Origin: Sneathiella sp. | Lineage (GTDB): Bacteria; Pseudomonadota; Alphaproteobacteria; Sneathiellales; Sneathiellaceae | NCBI GenBank assembly: GCA_002706985.1 | Contig: PAKP01000061.1 | Span: 1 to 34,372, forward strand | Length of the DNA stretch: 34,372 bases | Reading direction: 5' to 3' | Shown here: positions 24,284 through 33,234 of the stretch, in pieces | Position numbering within the stretch: the first letter of the stretch is position 1 | Layout: every line of letters starts with the position of its first letter | Notes under the pieces: generated by a model | Database searches by the model: none | Seen by the model: the letters and a program-made list of their open reading frames with translations, nothing else | What the model was told of the DNA's origin: nothing | Made by a program: the position numbers and the translations under genes

Positions 24284-25020
24284 CAGCTCTCCGCCACCTT
24301 GCGGTGCGGTTTGACGGGCTTGTCTCGCGCTTCCGGCTCCACCGTATCGCGATTGCAGACGGCGTCCGCCCTCTGGGTAATCTCCGTCAGGCTGCTTTCG
24401 ATCGCATCCCGGGCGATCACGAAAGCATTGTTTTCATCCTGCCGCGGCACCTCGATCCCGTCCCCCCAGATGACGACACCACGGCTGAACGGGGCCGCCA
24501 GGAAAAACCGGTCCCAGCTTCCGAGAACCTTACCCCGCGTCGTCGAATAGCTCACCGGGTACACGGGAACGCCGGACAGTGCTGCCAGCCGGACAACGCC
24601 TTCCTGCGCCCGCATTCTGGGCCCGCGCGGCCCGTCCGGCGTAATCACCGCGACATCCCCTTTTTTAAGGACTTTCAGCATCTGCTTGATGGCCGCCGCC
24701 GCGCCCTTGCTGGCGGACCCCCGGATGCTGTCCTGTCCCCAGTGCTTGATGGTGCGGGCGATAATCTCTCCGTCCCCGTGATGGGAGATCATGACATTGA
24801 CCCGGGTCTGTTTCTGGACGGAAATCGGCATCATCAGCAGGCGGCCGTGCCAGAAGGCCAGAATGAAGGGCTTTCCCTCTGTCATCAGCCGGTGAGGCAC
24901 CTCGCCGTTGATGACCTTCCAGCGGCTCGTCCGATAGACAAACCAGATATATCCCGCCGCCAGAAAGCTGATGACCGCCTTTGCGCCATCACTTTTCAGT
25001 ATTTTCTTGATAACCGTCAA
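24283..25020 (-). CDS. DUF374 lysophospholipid acyltransferase-like protein (TTG start)
   Basis: Protein of 245 residues with an N-terminal membrane segment (AVISFLAAGYIWFVY). FWHGRLLMMP (H58), SHHGDGE and ITPDGPRGPR are the conserved elements of DUF374, a branch of the lysophospholipid acyltransferase superfamily usually placed next to waaA in alphaproteobacteria. A role in lipid A or lipoprotein acylation is likely but unproven. No ATG exists upstream of residue 46; the frame closes with TGA only five codons ahead of TTG 25020, and the family N-terminus (KKILKSDGAKAV) follows directly, so a TTG start is supported. The C-terminal tail is charged and variable. It leads the lipid A operon, with one-base overlap into waaA. 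Confidence 0.87.
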   Translation of the reverse strand: MTVIKKILKSDGAKAVISFLAAGYIWFVYRTSRWKVINGEVPHRLMTEGKPFILAFWHGRLLMMPISVQKQTRVNVMISHHGDGEIIARTIKHWGQDSIRGSASKGAAAAIKQMLKVLKKGDVAVITPDGPRGPRMRAQEGVVRLAALSGVPVYPVSYSTTRGKVLGSWDRFFLAAPFSRGVVIWGDGIEVPRQDENNAFVIARDAIESSLTEITQRADAVCNRDTVEPEARDKPVKPHRKVAES

Positions 25021-25207
25021 ATATCTCAGCTTTCACCGGGTTTACTCCACGCACCGATATATCTTGCCCGCCGCGGCAATTCCAGCCTATTCACCAAAAA
25101 TCGACTATTTTCCCAAACCGCCGATTGCCGCGCGCCCGATATCTCTTTACTCTGAAGACAGCACCTTATAACGCCACCAGAGTGGCCAGAAAAACGAAGC
25201 CCGTGTC

Positions 25208-27277
25208 ATGACGAACATTGCACCTCCCGAAATTTATGCTACTGCCTGCCCTCACGACTGCCCGTCGACCTGCGCGCTTGAAGTCGAGAAACTGGGAGAT
25301 CGGGAGATCGGGCGCGTTCGCGGCGCCGAAGACAATACTTACACCGCCGGTGTCATCTGCGCGAAAGTCGCCCGCTATGCGGAGCGGACACACCATCCCG
25401 ACAGGCTGATGCATCCGATGCGGCGTGTCGGGGCGAAAGGATCGGGGCAATGGCAACAGATTTCCTGGGATGCTGCCCTTGATGAAGTCGCCGAGGAATT
25501 CCTTAAACGGGAGGCAGAATATGGAGCGGAAACCATCTGGCCCTATTATTACGCCGGAACCATGGGACTGGTGCAACGGGACGGTATCAACCGTCTTGGG
25601 CATGTGAAGAAATACTCCCGGCAGAAATCGACAATCTGCACAATGCTGGCATGGACCGGCTGGAATGTCGGCACCGGCGCCCTGTATGGGGCGGACCCCC
25701 GGGAAATGGCGAAATCGGACCTTATCGTCATCTGGGGCACCAATGCGGTTCATACCCAGATCAATGTGATGACCCATGTCACCCGCGCCCGCAAGGAGCG
25801 GAACGCGAAGATTGTCGTCATCGACCCCTATCGCAATGCAACGGCAATCGCGGCGGATATGCATCTTTGCCTTCGTCCCGGTACCGATGGCGCGCTTGCC
25901 TGCGCGGTCATGCATATCCTCTTTGCGGAAGGCATGGCGGACCGGGCCTATATGGAGAAATATACCAAGGGCGCAAGGGAGCTGGAAGAGCATCTTAAAA
26001 GCCGGACACCGGAATGGGCTGCCGCGATTACAGGCCTGTCAGTTGAGGAGATTTACGGCTTCGCCAGAGCCTACGGCCAGACGAAAAGAGCCTATCTCCG
26101 GCTCGGATACGGTTTCTCAAGGAGCCGCAACGGCTGCGTCAATATGCATGCGGCAAGCTGCCTGGCGGCGGTGAGCGGGGCCTGGCAATATGAAGGCGGC
26201 GGCGCCTTTCATAACAATGGCGCGATTTACCATTGGGACAAGACCCTGATCGAGGGACTGGACGCCGTCGATCCCGCCGTCCGCATGCTCGATATGTCGC
26301 GCATCGGACCGGTTCTAACAGGGGATAAACGGGACCTCTGCGATGGTCCGCCCGTGACCGGCCTGCTCATCCAGAACACCAACCCGATGGATGTGGCGCC
26401 GGATCTTGCCAAGGTCCATGCCGGATTTGCACGCGATGACCTGTTCGTCTGCGTCCATGAACAGTTCATGACCGAAACCGCGAAGATGGCGGATATCGTC
26501 CTGCCGGCGACCACCTTTGTCGAACATGATGATTTCTATCAGGGCGGCGGGCAGAATCATATCATGATGGGCGGCAAGGTCATTGAACCGCTCGGCGAAT
26601 GCCGCTCAAATCATGCGGTGATCTGCGACCTTGCGAAACGTCTCGGCGCCGAACACCGCGGCTTCGAGATGACAGAAATGGAAATTATTGACGATACGCT
26701 GAAGAAATCCGGCTGGCCCGACGCCGGGCAGCTCACCGCCAGCAAATGGCACGACTGCCAGCTTCCGTTTGAGGAGGCGCATTACCTGGGCGGTTTCGCC
26801 CATCCGGACAAAAGATTTCATTTCACACCGGACTGGTCGCGGATGGGGCCGGATTTCGCGGAGATGCCCACCCTGCCCGATCATTGGGATGTGATTGACC
26901 AGACGGACGAGACGCACCCCTACAGGCTGGTCACCGCTCCGGCGCGGAATTTCCTGAATTCAAGTTTTACGGCAACGCCAAGCTCGCTCAAACGCGAAAA
27001 ACGGCCGACGGTAAAGATTCACAGCCAGGATGCCGCAAAAATCGGAACCGAGGATGGCGCCATCGTCCGCCTTGGCAACAAACAGGGATCCCTGCTCCTG
27101 CATGCGGAAATTTTTGACGGCGTTCAGCCCGGCACCGTGATTTCGGAGGGCGTCTGGCCCAGCAAGCATTTCATCGAAAAGATAGGGATCAATATCCTGA
27201 TCAGTGCCGATGCGGCCAAGCCCAATGGCGGTGCCGTCTTCCACGATACGGCCGTCTGGATTACCGCAGAAGAGTGA
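25208..27277 (+). CDS. Molybdopterin-dependent oxidoreductase (DMSO reductase family), stand-alone subunit
   Basis: Large catalytic subunit of 689 residues. An N-terminal 4Fe-4S site is formed by C14, C18, C22 and C51 (ACPHDCPSTC to GVICAKV). The molybdopterin domains show IWGTNAVHTQINVM, IVVIDPYRNATA, GYGFSRSRNGCVNMHA, and the late QNTNPMDVAPD and LVTAPARNFLNSSF for the second guanine dinucleotide. No Tat signal is present, so the protein appears cytoplasmic. The substrate could be a formate-like or hydroxylated small molecule or an oxyanion; I cannot decide. No electron-transfer or membrane subunit, nor a chaperone, lies next to it. It diverges from the lipid A operon across 187 bases and converges on the DUF1489 gene with a 2-base gap. 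Confidence 0.88.
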   Translation: MTNIAPPEIYATACPHDCPSTCALEVEKLGDREIGRVRGAEDNTYTAGVICAKVARYAERTHHPDRLMHPMRRVGAKGSGQWQQISWDAALDEVAEEFLKREAEYGAETIWPYYYAGTMGLVQRDGINRLGHVKKYSRQKSTICTMLAWTGWNVGTGALYGADPREMAKSDLIVIWGTNAVHTQINVMTHVTRARKERNAKIVVIDPYRNATAIAADMHLCLRPGTDGALACAVMHILFAEGMADRAYMEKYTKGARELEEHLKSRTPEWAAAITGLSVEEIYGFARAYGQTKRAYLRLGYGFSRSRNGCVNMHAASCLAAVSGAWQYEGGGAFHNNGAIYHWDKTLIEGLDAVDPAVRMLDMSRIGPVLTGDKRDLCDGPPVTGLLIQNTNPMDVAPDLAKVHAGFARDDLFVCVHEQFMTETAKMADIVLPATTFVEHDDFYQGGGQNHIMMGGKVIEPLGECRSNHAVICDLAKRLGAEHRGFEMTEMEIIDDTLKKSGWPDAGQLTASKWHDCQLPFEEAHYLGGFAHPDKRFHFTPDWSRMGPDFAEMPTLPDHWDVIDQTDETHPYRLVTAPARNFLNSSFTATPSSLKREKRPTVKIHSQDAAKIGTEDGAIVRLGNKQGSLLLHAEIFDGVQPGTVISEGVWPSKHFIEKIGINILISADAAKPNGGAVFHDTAVWITAEE

Positions 27278-27279
27278 TC

Positions 27280-27714
27280 CTAGATCAGACCGAGAGAACG
27301 GAGCTCCGCCGCCATTTCCTCGGATAACTCGCCTTCGCTGTCATCATCGACCTTGCCTTCCTCGACAAGGTCGCGCAAATCCCGCGGCGCGTCGGCCTCT
27401 TCGAGATAGCGCCAGCCCTGATGTGGACCTCGGGAAAACAGCTCGGTTTCTATCAGCTCGGACTCGAGCATAATGCCGCATTTCTCGCCCTCATGATCGA
27501 ACAGCCGCTCCAGCCCGGTCACCGCCTGACGCGCCGCGATATGACCCTTGATGATCCAGTAAACGGAGCCGCCATCAAGAAGCTCGACTTCCCGCGTCGG
27601 CCGTTGCTTCGTGACGTGACAAAGCGGGCCCGCGATCAGGCGACGGGATTGATTGGAACGGAGTTGCTCAACCGAAGAGATTCCGACACTGACGATGAGT
27701 AAATGTACAGCCAT
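27280..27714 (-). CDS. DUF1489 family protein
   Basis: Cytoplasmic protein of 144 residues belonging to the alphaproteobacterial DUF1489 family. Recognised features are VHLLIVSVGISSVEQL at the start, HVTKQRPTREVELLDGGSVYWIIKG, ARQAVTGLERL, and QGWRYLEEADAPRDL. The C-terminal tail is acidic (VDDDSEGELSEE). Function is unknown; I know of no experimental work on it. It sits between convergent and tandem metabolic genes with no evident operon partner and has its own ATG with a GAGG ribosome site. The family call is firm, role none. Confidence 0.85.
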   Translation of the reverse strand: MAVHLLIVSVGISSVEQLRSNQSRRLIAGPLCHVTKQRPTREVELLDGGSVYWIIKGHIAARQAVTGLERLFDHEGEKCGIMLESELIETELFSRGPHQGWRYLEEADAPRDLRDLVEEGKVDDDSEGELSEEMAAELRSLGLI

Positions 27715-27760
27715 AGCCTCAAGATACCCTGTTTCGCTGCTGCTTGTCCAGAAACCGCCG

Positions 27761-28669
27761 CTAATTCAGTTTTCCCTTGAGGGCCCGGGCGACGCTTGAC
27801 ACCGGCGGACGCCCGAAGAAATCGGAAATGAACCAGGCTGTCTTGACGAGCTTCTTCAAATCGATACCGCTATCGACCCCCATGCCGTCCAGCATATAGA
27901 CCACATCCTCGGTCGCCACATTGCCGGTCGCGCCGGGTGCATAAGGACACCCGCCAAGTCCCGCAACGGAACTGTCGAGCCGGGCAACCCCCATCTCAAG
28001 CGCCGCCAGATAATTGGCGAGAGCCTGACCGTAGGTATCATGGAAATGCACGCCGACGGCCTCAATTGGAATGACATTGGCCACAGCCTCGATTACCTGC
28101 TTCGTGCGGAGCGGTGTCCCGACGCCAATGGTATCGCCGAGGGAAATTTCATAGGCCCCCATGTCATAAAGTTTCTTCGCCACATCCGCGACGGCGGCGG
28201 GGGCAATCTCTTCCCCTTCGAACGGGCTGCCGAGGGCGCAGGAGATACTGGCGCGATAGGGTATGCCGGCGGCGGTCGCGGCTTCCGTTACCGGCGCGAA
28301 ACGTTCCAGGCTCTCCGCGATGGAGCAATTTATGTTCCTCTGATTGAACATCTCGGAGGCAGCGCTGAAAATCTCGATCTCGTCCGCCTTCGAGGCGACG
28401 GCGCCGTCATATCCCTTCATATTCGGGGTCAATACCGCATAGGTCACATCGTCCCGGCGGGAGAGCTTCGCCATGACGTCGGCAGTGTCCGCCATCTGTG
28501 GCACCCATTTAGGGGAGACGAAGCTGCCGGTTTCAATAGAGGTGACCCCGGCATCAACGAGCCGCTCGATCAACTCCACCTTGATATCCGAAGGCACCAT
28601 CTGCTTTTCATTCTGCAGACCGTCCCGCGCGCCAACCTCAAATATCCGCACCGCCGAGGGAATAGACAT
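27761..28669 (-). CDS. Hydroxymethylglutaryl-CoA lyase
   Basis: HMG-CoA lyase of 302 residues (TIM-barrel, DRE-like aldolase family). RDGLQNE at 15-21 supplies the metal/substrate arginine and aspartate, GVHFHDTYGQ holds H208 and H210 for the divalent metal, and the catalytic cysteine is C241 in VAGLGGCPYAPGATGNVATED. It cleaves HMG-CoA to acetyl-CoA and acetoacetate, the final step of leucine degradation. The start is ATG 28669, sharing one base with the carboxylase stop (TGATG), with GAGGAGG four bases ahead; the TTG one codon upstream is not needed. Last gene of the four-gene leucine operon. Confidence 0.95.
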   Translation of the reverse strand: MSIPSAVRIFEVGARDGLQNEKQMVPSDIKVELIERLVDAGVTSIETGSFVSPKWVPQMADTADVMAKLSRRDDVTYAVLTPNMKGYDGAVASKADEIEIFSAASEMFNQRNINCSIAESLERFAPVTEAATAAGIPYRASISCALGSPFEGEEIAPAAVADVAKKLYDMGAYEISLGDTIGVGTPLRTKQVIEAVANVIPIEAVGVHFHDTYGQALANYLAALEMGVARLDSSVAGLGGCPYAPGATGNVATEDVVYMLDGMGVDSGIDLKKLVKTAWFISDFFGRPPVSSVARALKGKLN

Positions 28670-30690
28670 CAAACCTCCTCACTTTCTTCCATACGAACGA
28701 GGACGGCGCCATCATCAACCTGATCCCCGACCTCGTGATAAATCTCGCCGACGACCCCGTCCGCGAGGGCGGTCAGCGTATGCTCCATTTTCATCGCTTC
28801 CAGAACCACCAGCGGATCGCCCCGGCTGACGGTGGCGCCTGCCGTGGTGAAAATCTGGATAACCTTTCCGGGCATTGGCGCCACAATGGCGCCGACCCCA
28901 CTATCAACCGCCATATTATCGAAATCATCAACAACACGCAGGAATTCCACCTGACGGCCCTGATTGAGGACGGTGACCTTGGGCCCGTTCAGAACGATAG
29001 CAGCGGTAAACTTGTGCCCGCCGATATTCGCGTCCAAGTTTCCATCATCAGAAAGGTCGGCTGTCGCCTCGAATTCCGCCGAAGGAAGCTTTACCCGGAA
29101 ACCGCCGTTTTGATAGATAACATGAACAGCTATCTCTTCGTCATTTATATTAAATATGAAGTCATCATGCCCTTCATCGTTGAGCCGCCAGGCCTCCATA
29201 CTGTCCCAGGGGGAGTATGGATCGCTGGCCACACTCCGTCGGGCGGCATGATCCCGATTGCGTTCCAGCAGGATATGAAGCGCCGCAAGGACAATATCCT
29301 GATCGGTCGGCTGGACTTTGGCCGGGACGAGATCATCCCGGAACCGCTCAATAAATCCGGTATCGAGATCCTTCGCGGCAAAGGCAGGGTGGCTCGCAAT
29401 CTTGCCAAGAAAATCAAGGTTCGTCGTCACGCCCGCAACCTGATAGTCATTCAGGGCCGCTGTCAGTTTTTGAAGCGCATCGTCCCGGTTTTCATCCCAG
29501 ACAATCAGCTTCGCAATCATCGGATCATAAAAAGGCGTGACGGTGTCCCCTTCCCGCACACCGGTATCTATGCGCACGGTTTCACTTGCCCGGGGCGGAC
29601 GCAGCCGCAGCAAATTGCCGGTTGCCGGTAGGAAATCATTGTTGGGATCTTCGGCGTAGAGTCGCACTTCGAAGGCATGGCCGGAGATCGACAGATCCTC
29701 CTGCGCGCAAGGAAGTTCGCCCCCCGCCGCAACCTTCAACTGCCACTCTACCAAATCCTGACCCGTAATCATTTCGGTCACCGGATGCTCCACCTGAAGG
29801 CGGGTATTCATTTCCATGAAATAGAAGGCATCTTCCTTTAGCCCGTCGGAAACATCGGCGATAAACTCAATCGTTCCCGCGCCGACATAGCCGATGGCTT
29901 TCGCGGCCGCGACCGCCGCCGCACCCATGGCGGCCCGCATGGCGTCGGGCATATCCGGCGCCGGGGCCTCTTCAATCACCTTCTGGTGGCGCCGCTGTAA
30001 GGAGCAGTCCCGCTCGAACAGATGAACGGCATTGCCATGGGAATCCGCGAACACCTGAATTTCGATATGACGCGGCTTGGTCAGGAATTTTTCGATCAAC
30101 ACCCGCGCATCACCAAAAGCCGACTGTCCCTCACGCTGGGCGGATGCCAGCGCCGCCGGAAATTCCTTTGCGGAACTCACGCTGCGCATTCCCTTGCCAC
30201 CGCCGCCAGCAACGGCCTTGATAAGAACCGGATAGCCGATTTTTTCGGCTTCCGCTGCCAGCATATCCGGGTCCTGTCCCTCTCCATGATAGCCGGGCAC
30301 AACCGGAACGCCTGCTTCCACCATCAAAGCCTTGGCGGCGTCTTTCAGGCCCATCGCGCGGATGGCATCTGCGGGCGGTCCGATAAAGACAAGACCGGCC
30401 TTCGCGCATTTCTCCGCAAAACCGGCATTTTCAGAGAGGAAACCGTAGCCGGGATGGATTGCTTCCGCTCCCGTCTGCCGCGCCACCTCCAGTATCTTAT
30501 CCGCTTTCAGATAGCTTTCCGAGACTTCAGCCGGACCGATCAGGACGGCTTCATCCGCCATCTCAACATGGCGCGCGCAACTGTCCGCTTCAGAATAAAC
30601 AGCCACCGTCTTGATCCCGAGACGGGCCGCTGTTTCCATGACCCGACAGGCGATTTCACCCCGGTTCGCGATTAGTATTTTTTTAAACAC
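28669..30690 (-). CDS. Methylcrotonyl-CoA carboxylase biotin-containing alpha subunit
   Basis: Biotin-dependent carboxylase subunit of 673 residues. The biotin carboxylase half starts FKKILIANRGEIACRV and shows HPGYGFLSENAGFAEKC, the ATP-grasp glycine loop AVAGGGGKGMR, RDCSLQRRHQKVIEEAPAP and MNTRLQVEHPVTE. The C-terminal biotinyl domain has VLEAMKMEHTL with biotin-accepting K634. With the beta subunit encoded two genes upstream it carboxylates 3-methylcrotonyl-CoA to 3-methylglutaconyl-CoA. The GTG at 30690 is chosen because the family begins MFxKILIANRG and GAGGG precedes it; a TTG at 30711 would add seven residues. Propionyl- or geranyl-CoA carboxylase is the alternative, but the operon content favours methylcrotonyl. 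Confidence 0.94.
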   Translation of the reverse strand: MFKKILIANRGEIACRVMETAARLGIKTVAVYSEADSCARHVEMADEAVLIGPAEVSESYLKADKILEVARQTGAEAIHPGYGFLSENAGFAEKCAKAGLVFIGPPADAIRAMGLKDAAKALMVEAGVPVVPGYHGEGQDPDMLAAEAEKIGYPVLIKAVAGGGGKGMRSVSSAKEFPAALASAQREGQSAFGDARVLIEKFLTKPRHIEIQVFADSHGNAVHLFERDCSLQRRHQKVIEEAPAPDMPDAMRAAMGAAAVAAAKAIGYVGAGTIEFIADVSDGLKEDAFYFMEMNTRLQVEHPVTEMITGQDLVEWQLKVAAGGELPCAQEDLSISGHAFEVRLYAEDPNNDFLPATGNLLRLRPPRASETVRIDTGVREGDTVTPFYDPMIAKLIVWDENRDDALQKLTAALNDYQVAGVTTNLDFLGKIASHPAFAAKDLDTGFIERFRDDLVPAKVQPTDQDIVLAALHILLERNRDHAARRSVASDPYSPWDSMEAWRLNDEGHDDFIFNINDEEIAVHVIYQNGGFRVKLPSAEFEATADLSDDGNLDANIGGHKFTAAIVLNGPKVTVLNQGRQVEFLRVVDDFDNMAVDSGVGAIVAPMPGKVIQIFTTAGATVSRGDPLVVLEAMKMEHTLTALADGVVGEIYHEVGDQVDDGAVLVRMEESEEV

Positions 30691-30719
30691 GGTATTGGGT
30701 CCCTCTTCCAACTGGAGGT

Positions 30720-31514
30720 TCAGATGATATGCCAGGACGGCTTGCGCTTTTCGAGGAAGGCGCTGATGCCTTCGGCGGCTTCTTCGGTTGTTCGCCGTGC
30801 GCCGATCCGGTCTGCCGTTTCCTCCACAAGGTCCTGATCGATCGGTCTGCCAGCGACGGTATAGATCAGGTCCTTGGAATCGGCCATGGCACCCGGCGCA
30901 TTCTTGATGAGTTTATCCAGCATCTCATCACGAGCCTCCGCTAGGAGATGGACATCCTCAACAACCTCATGCAACAGGCCGAGCCGGAGGGCTGCCTCGG
31001 CATCGAAGAGTTCCGCCGTTAGAAAATAGCGACGGCAGGCGCGCACGCCAATCGCTTCCACCACATAGGGAGAGATGACAGCCGGCAGCAGCCCGAGCTT
31101 GACCTCGGACAGGCAGAACTTAGCGGCCTTCACACCAATCGCAATGTCGCAAGCCGCCACGAGACCGAGGCCGCCGCCATAGGCCGCCCCCTGAACCAAC
31201 GCGATGGTCGGCTTCGGGATATCGTTCAGGTTCTTCAGCATCCGGCCAAGGGCAAGACTGTCTTCGCGGTTATCCTCCTCGGTGAAATGCGCAGCGCGTT
31301 TCATCCAGTTGAGGTCCGCCCCGGCACAAAAGCTTTTCCCCGCCGCCGCGATAACAACAGCGCGAACGCCATCCTGGTGGCCGACATCTTCAAACATATC
31401 GCCAAGACGCTCGATCAGTTCCTCATTGAAAGCGTTATGCACCTCAGGACGATTAAGCGTAATGGTTGCAATACCATCGGTTGAAAAGTGCAATACCGCT
31501 GATTCTTCGGTCAT
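30720..31514 (-). CDS. Enoyl-CoA hydratase/isomerase, probable methylglutaconyl-CoA hydratase
   Basis: Crotonase-fold protein of 264 residues. ITLNRPEVHNAFN opens the fold, AAGKSFCAGADLNWMKR forms the first oxyanion-hole region, and VQGAAYGGGLGLVAACDIAI the second. LSEVKLGLLPAVISPYV replaces the usual catalytic glutamate segment with the pattern common to the LiuC/AUH group. By position between the two carboxylase subunits it hydrates 3-methylglutaconyl-CoA to HMG-CoA. Strong ribosome site AGGAG before ATG 31514; it follows the beta-subunit stop by 9 bases and precedes the alpha start by 29. Confidence 0.92.
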   Translation of the reverse strand: MTEESAVLHFSTDGIATITLNRPEVHNAFNEELIERLGDMFEDVGHQDGVRAVVIAAAGKSFCAGADLNWMKRAAHFTEEDNREDSLALGRMLKNLNDIPKPTIALVQGAAYGGGLGLVAACDIAIGVKAAKFCLSEVKLGLLPAVISPYVVEAIGVRACRRYFLTAELFDAEAALRLGLLHEVVEDVHLLAEARDEMLDKLIKNAPGAMADSKDLIYTVAGRPIDQDLVEETADRIGARRTTEEAAEGISAFLEKRKPSWHII

Positions 31515-31523
31515 AAAAATCTC

Positions 31524-33131
31524 CTACATTCTGAACAGGCCGAATTTCGTCGGCTCGATGGGGGCATTGAGGGACGCGGACAGGCCGAGACCTAATACCG
31601 TTCGGCTTTCCGCCGGATCGACAATACCGTCATCCCAGATGCGAGCGCTAGCAAAATAAGGATGGCCTTCCTTTTCATATTGCGCCTCAATCGGAGCTTT
31701 AAAGGCGGCTTCTTCCTCGGCGCTCCAGGTTTCACCGCGCGCCTCCATGCCGTCGCGCTTGACAGTTGCGAGAACGGACGCGGCTTGTGTCCCGCCCATC
31801 ACGGAAATCCGTGCGTTCGGCCACATCCAGAGAAGGCGCGGACTATAGGCCCGCCCGCCCATGCCATAGTTCCCGGCCCCGAAGGATCCGCCGAAAATGA
31901 TCGTGAATTTCGGCACTTTCGCCGTCGCCACCGCCGTCACCAGCTTGGCTCCGTCCTTGGCAATCCCACCCGATTCATACTTCTGCCCGACCATGAAACC
32001 GGTAATATTTTGCAGGAAGATGAGCGGGATATTCCGCTGGCAGCAAAGCTCGATAAAATGCGCCCCCTTGACCGCGGACTCAGAGAAAAGAATGCCGTTA
32101 TTGGCAAGGATGCCCACCGGATATCCGTGGATATGGGCGAAGCCGGTCACCAGGGTCGTGCCATAGTTCTTTTTGAATTCATCAAAATCCGAGCCATCAA
32201 CGATACGGGCGATGATCTCCCGCACATCGAAGGGCGTACGCATATCTTTCGGGATCAGGCCGTATATTTCCTTCGGATCATACAGCGGCGGTGCCGGTTT
32301 GCGGACTTCCAGCGGCATCGGCTTCGGCCGGTTGAAGGAGGCAACACAGCGCCGCGCGATCTGTAACGCATGCGTATCATTCTCCGCCATATGGTCGGTT
32401 ACGCCAGAGATACGGGAATGCACTTCCGCCCCGCCAAGGTCCTCTGCCGAGACCACCTCTCCTGTCGCCGCCTTCACCAGTGGCGGACCAGCGAGAAAGA
32501 TCGTGCCCTGGTTTCGCACGATAATACTCTCATCGCACATGGCGGGTACATAGGCGCCCCCCGCCGTACAGGATCCCATGACAACGGCGATTTGCGGGAT
32601 ACCGAGCGCGGACATGTTCGCCTGATTATAAAAACTCCGGCCAAAATGATCACGATCGGGGAACACATCCTGCTGGTTCGGCAAGTTCGCCCCGCCGGAA
32701 TCGACGAGATAGATGCAGGGAAGCCGGTTTTCGAGCGCAACTTCCTGCGCCCTCAGATGCTTCTTCACAGTCAGCGGGTAATAAGTACCACCCTTCACCG
32801 TTGCATCATTGCAGATGATAATACATTCGCGCCCCTCGACGCGGCCAATGCCGGTAATGATACCGGCGGAATGAATATCGCCGCTATACATATCCCAGGC
32901 CGCCATCTGGCTGAACTCAAGAAAGGGGGAGCCGGGATCAAGGAGCTTGCGAACCCTTTCGCGCGGGAGCAGCTTGCCACGCGAAAGATGCTTCTCCCGC
33001 GCGCGTTCCCCGCCGCCCAGCTTGATGGTCGCGACTTTTTCCTTCAAATCCTCAACCAGCGCGGTCATTTGCGCAGCATTTGTCTTGAAGTCATCGCTGC
33101 GGGTGTTGAGGTCACTTTTTAAAACGGACAT
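31524..33131 (-). CDS. Methylcrotonyl-CoA carboxylase carboxyltransferase beta subunit
   Basis: Acyl-CoA carboxyltransferase of 535 residues, the usual size. [22 protein letters not shown] is the CoA-facing N-terminal signature, [17 protein letters not shown] the glycine-rich acyl-CoA site, [15 protein letters not shown] and [17 protein letters not shown] the carboxybiotin half. The MCC-specific sequence [24 protein letters not shown] supports methylcrotonyl rather than propionyl or acetyl specificity. First gene of the leucine operon (beta, hydratase, alpha, lyase). Upstream is a 103-base region shared with a divergent SDR gene. No isovaleryl-CoA dehydrogenase precedes it. Confidence 0.95.
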   Translation of the reverse strand: MSVLKSDLNTRSDDFKTNAAQMTALVEDLKEKVATIKLGGGERAREKHLSRGKLLPRERVRKLLDPGSPFLEFSQMAAWDMYSGDIHSAGIITGIGRVEGRECIIICNDATVKGGTYYPLTVKKHLRAQEVALENRLPCIYLVDSGGANLPNQQDVFPDRDHFGRSFYNQANMSALGIPQIAVVMGSCTAGGAYVPAMCDESIIVRNQGTIFLAGPPLVKAATGEVVSAEDLGGAEVHSRISGVTDHMAENDTHALQIARRCVASFNRPKPMPLEVRKPAPPLYDPKEIYGLIPKDMRTPFDVREIIARIVDGSDFDEFKKNYGTTLVTGFAHIHGYPVGILANNGILFSESAVKGAHFIELCCQRNIPLIFLQNITGFMVGQKYESGGIAKDGAKLVTAVATAKVPKFTIIFGGSFGAGNYGMGGRAYSPRLLWMWPNARISVMGGTQAASVLATVKRDGMEARGETWSAEEEAAFKAPIEAQYEKEGHPYFASARIWDDGIVDPAESRTVLGLGLSASLNAPIEPTKFGLFRM

Positions 33132-33234
33132 CTGTCTTACTTCCTTCTCAGCACGCAGAAATCGATTGCTTGGCGAACGTCGCCCTATGTGGTACGGATT
33201 TGCCTCTCAACAAGAAACAAAAAGGGAGCCATAA
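33132..33234. promoter_or_regulatory. Divergent promoter region between leucine operon and SDR gene
   Basis: This 103-base intergenic stretch must hold promoters for both directions. A 13-bp interrupted palindrome, GGCGA-ACG-TCGCC (33172-33184), is the only symmetrical element I see and could be an operator. A purine-rich ribosome site (AAAAAGGGAG) for the SDR gene ends about 6 bases before its ATG. No consensus -35/-10 pair is clear. Confidence 0.3.
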
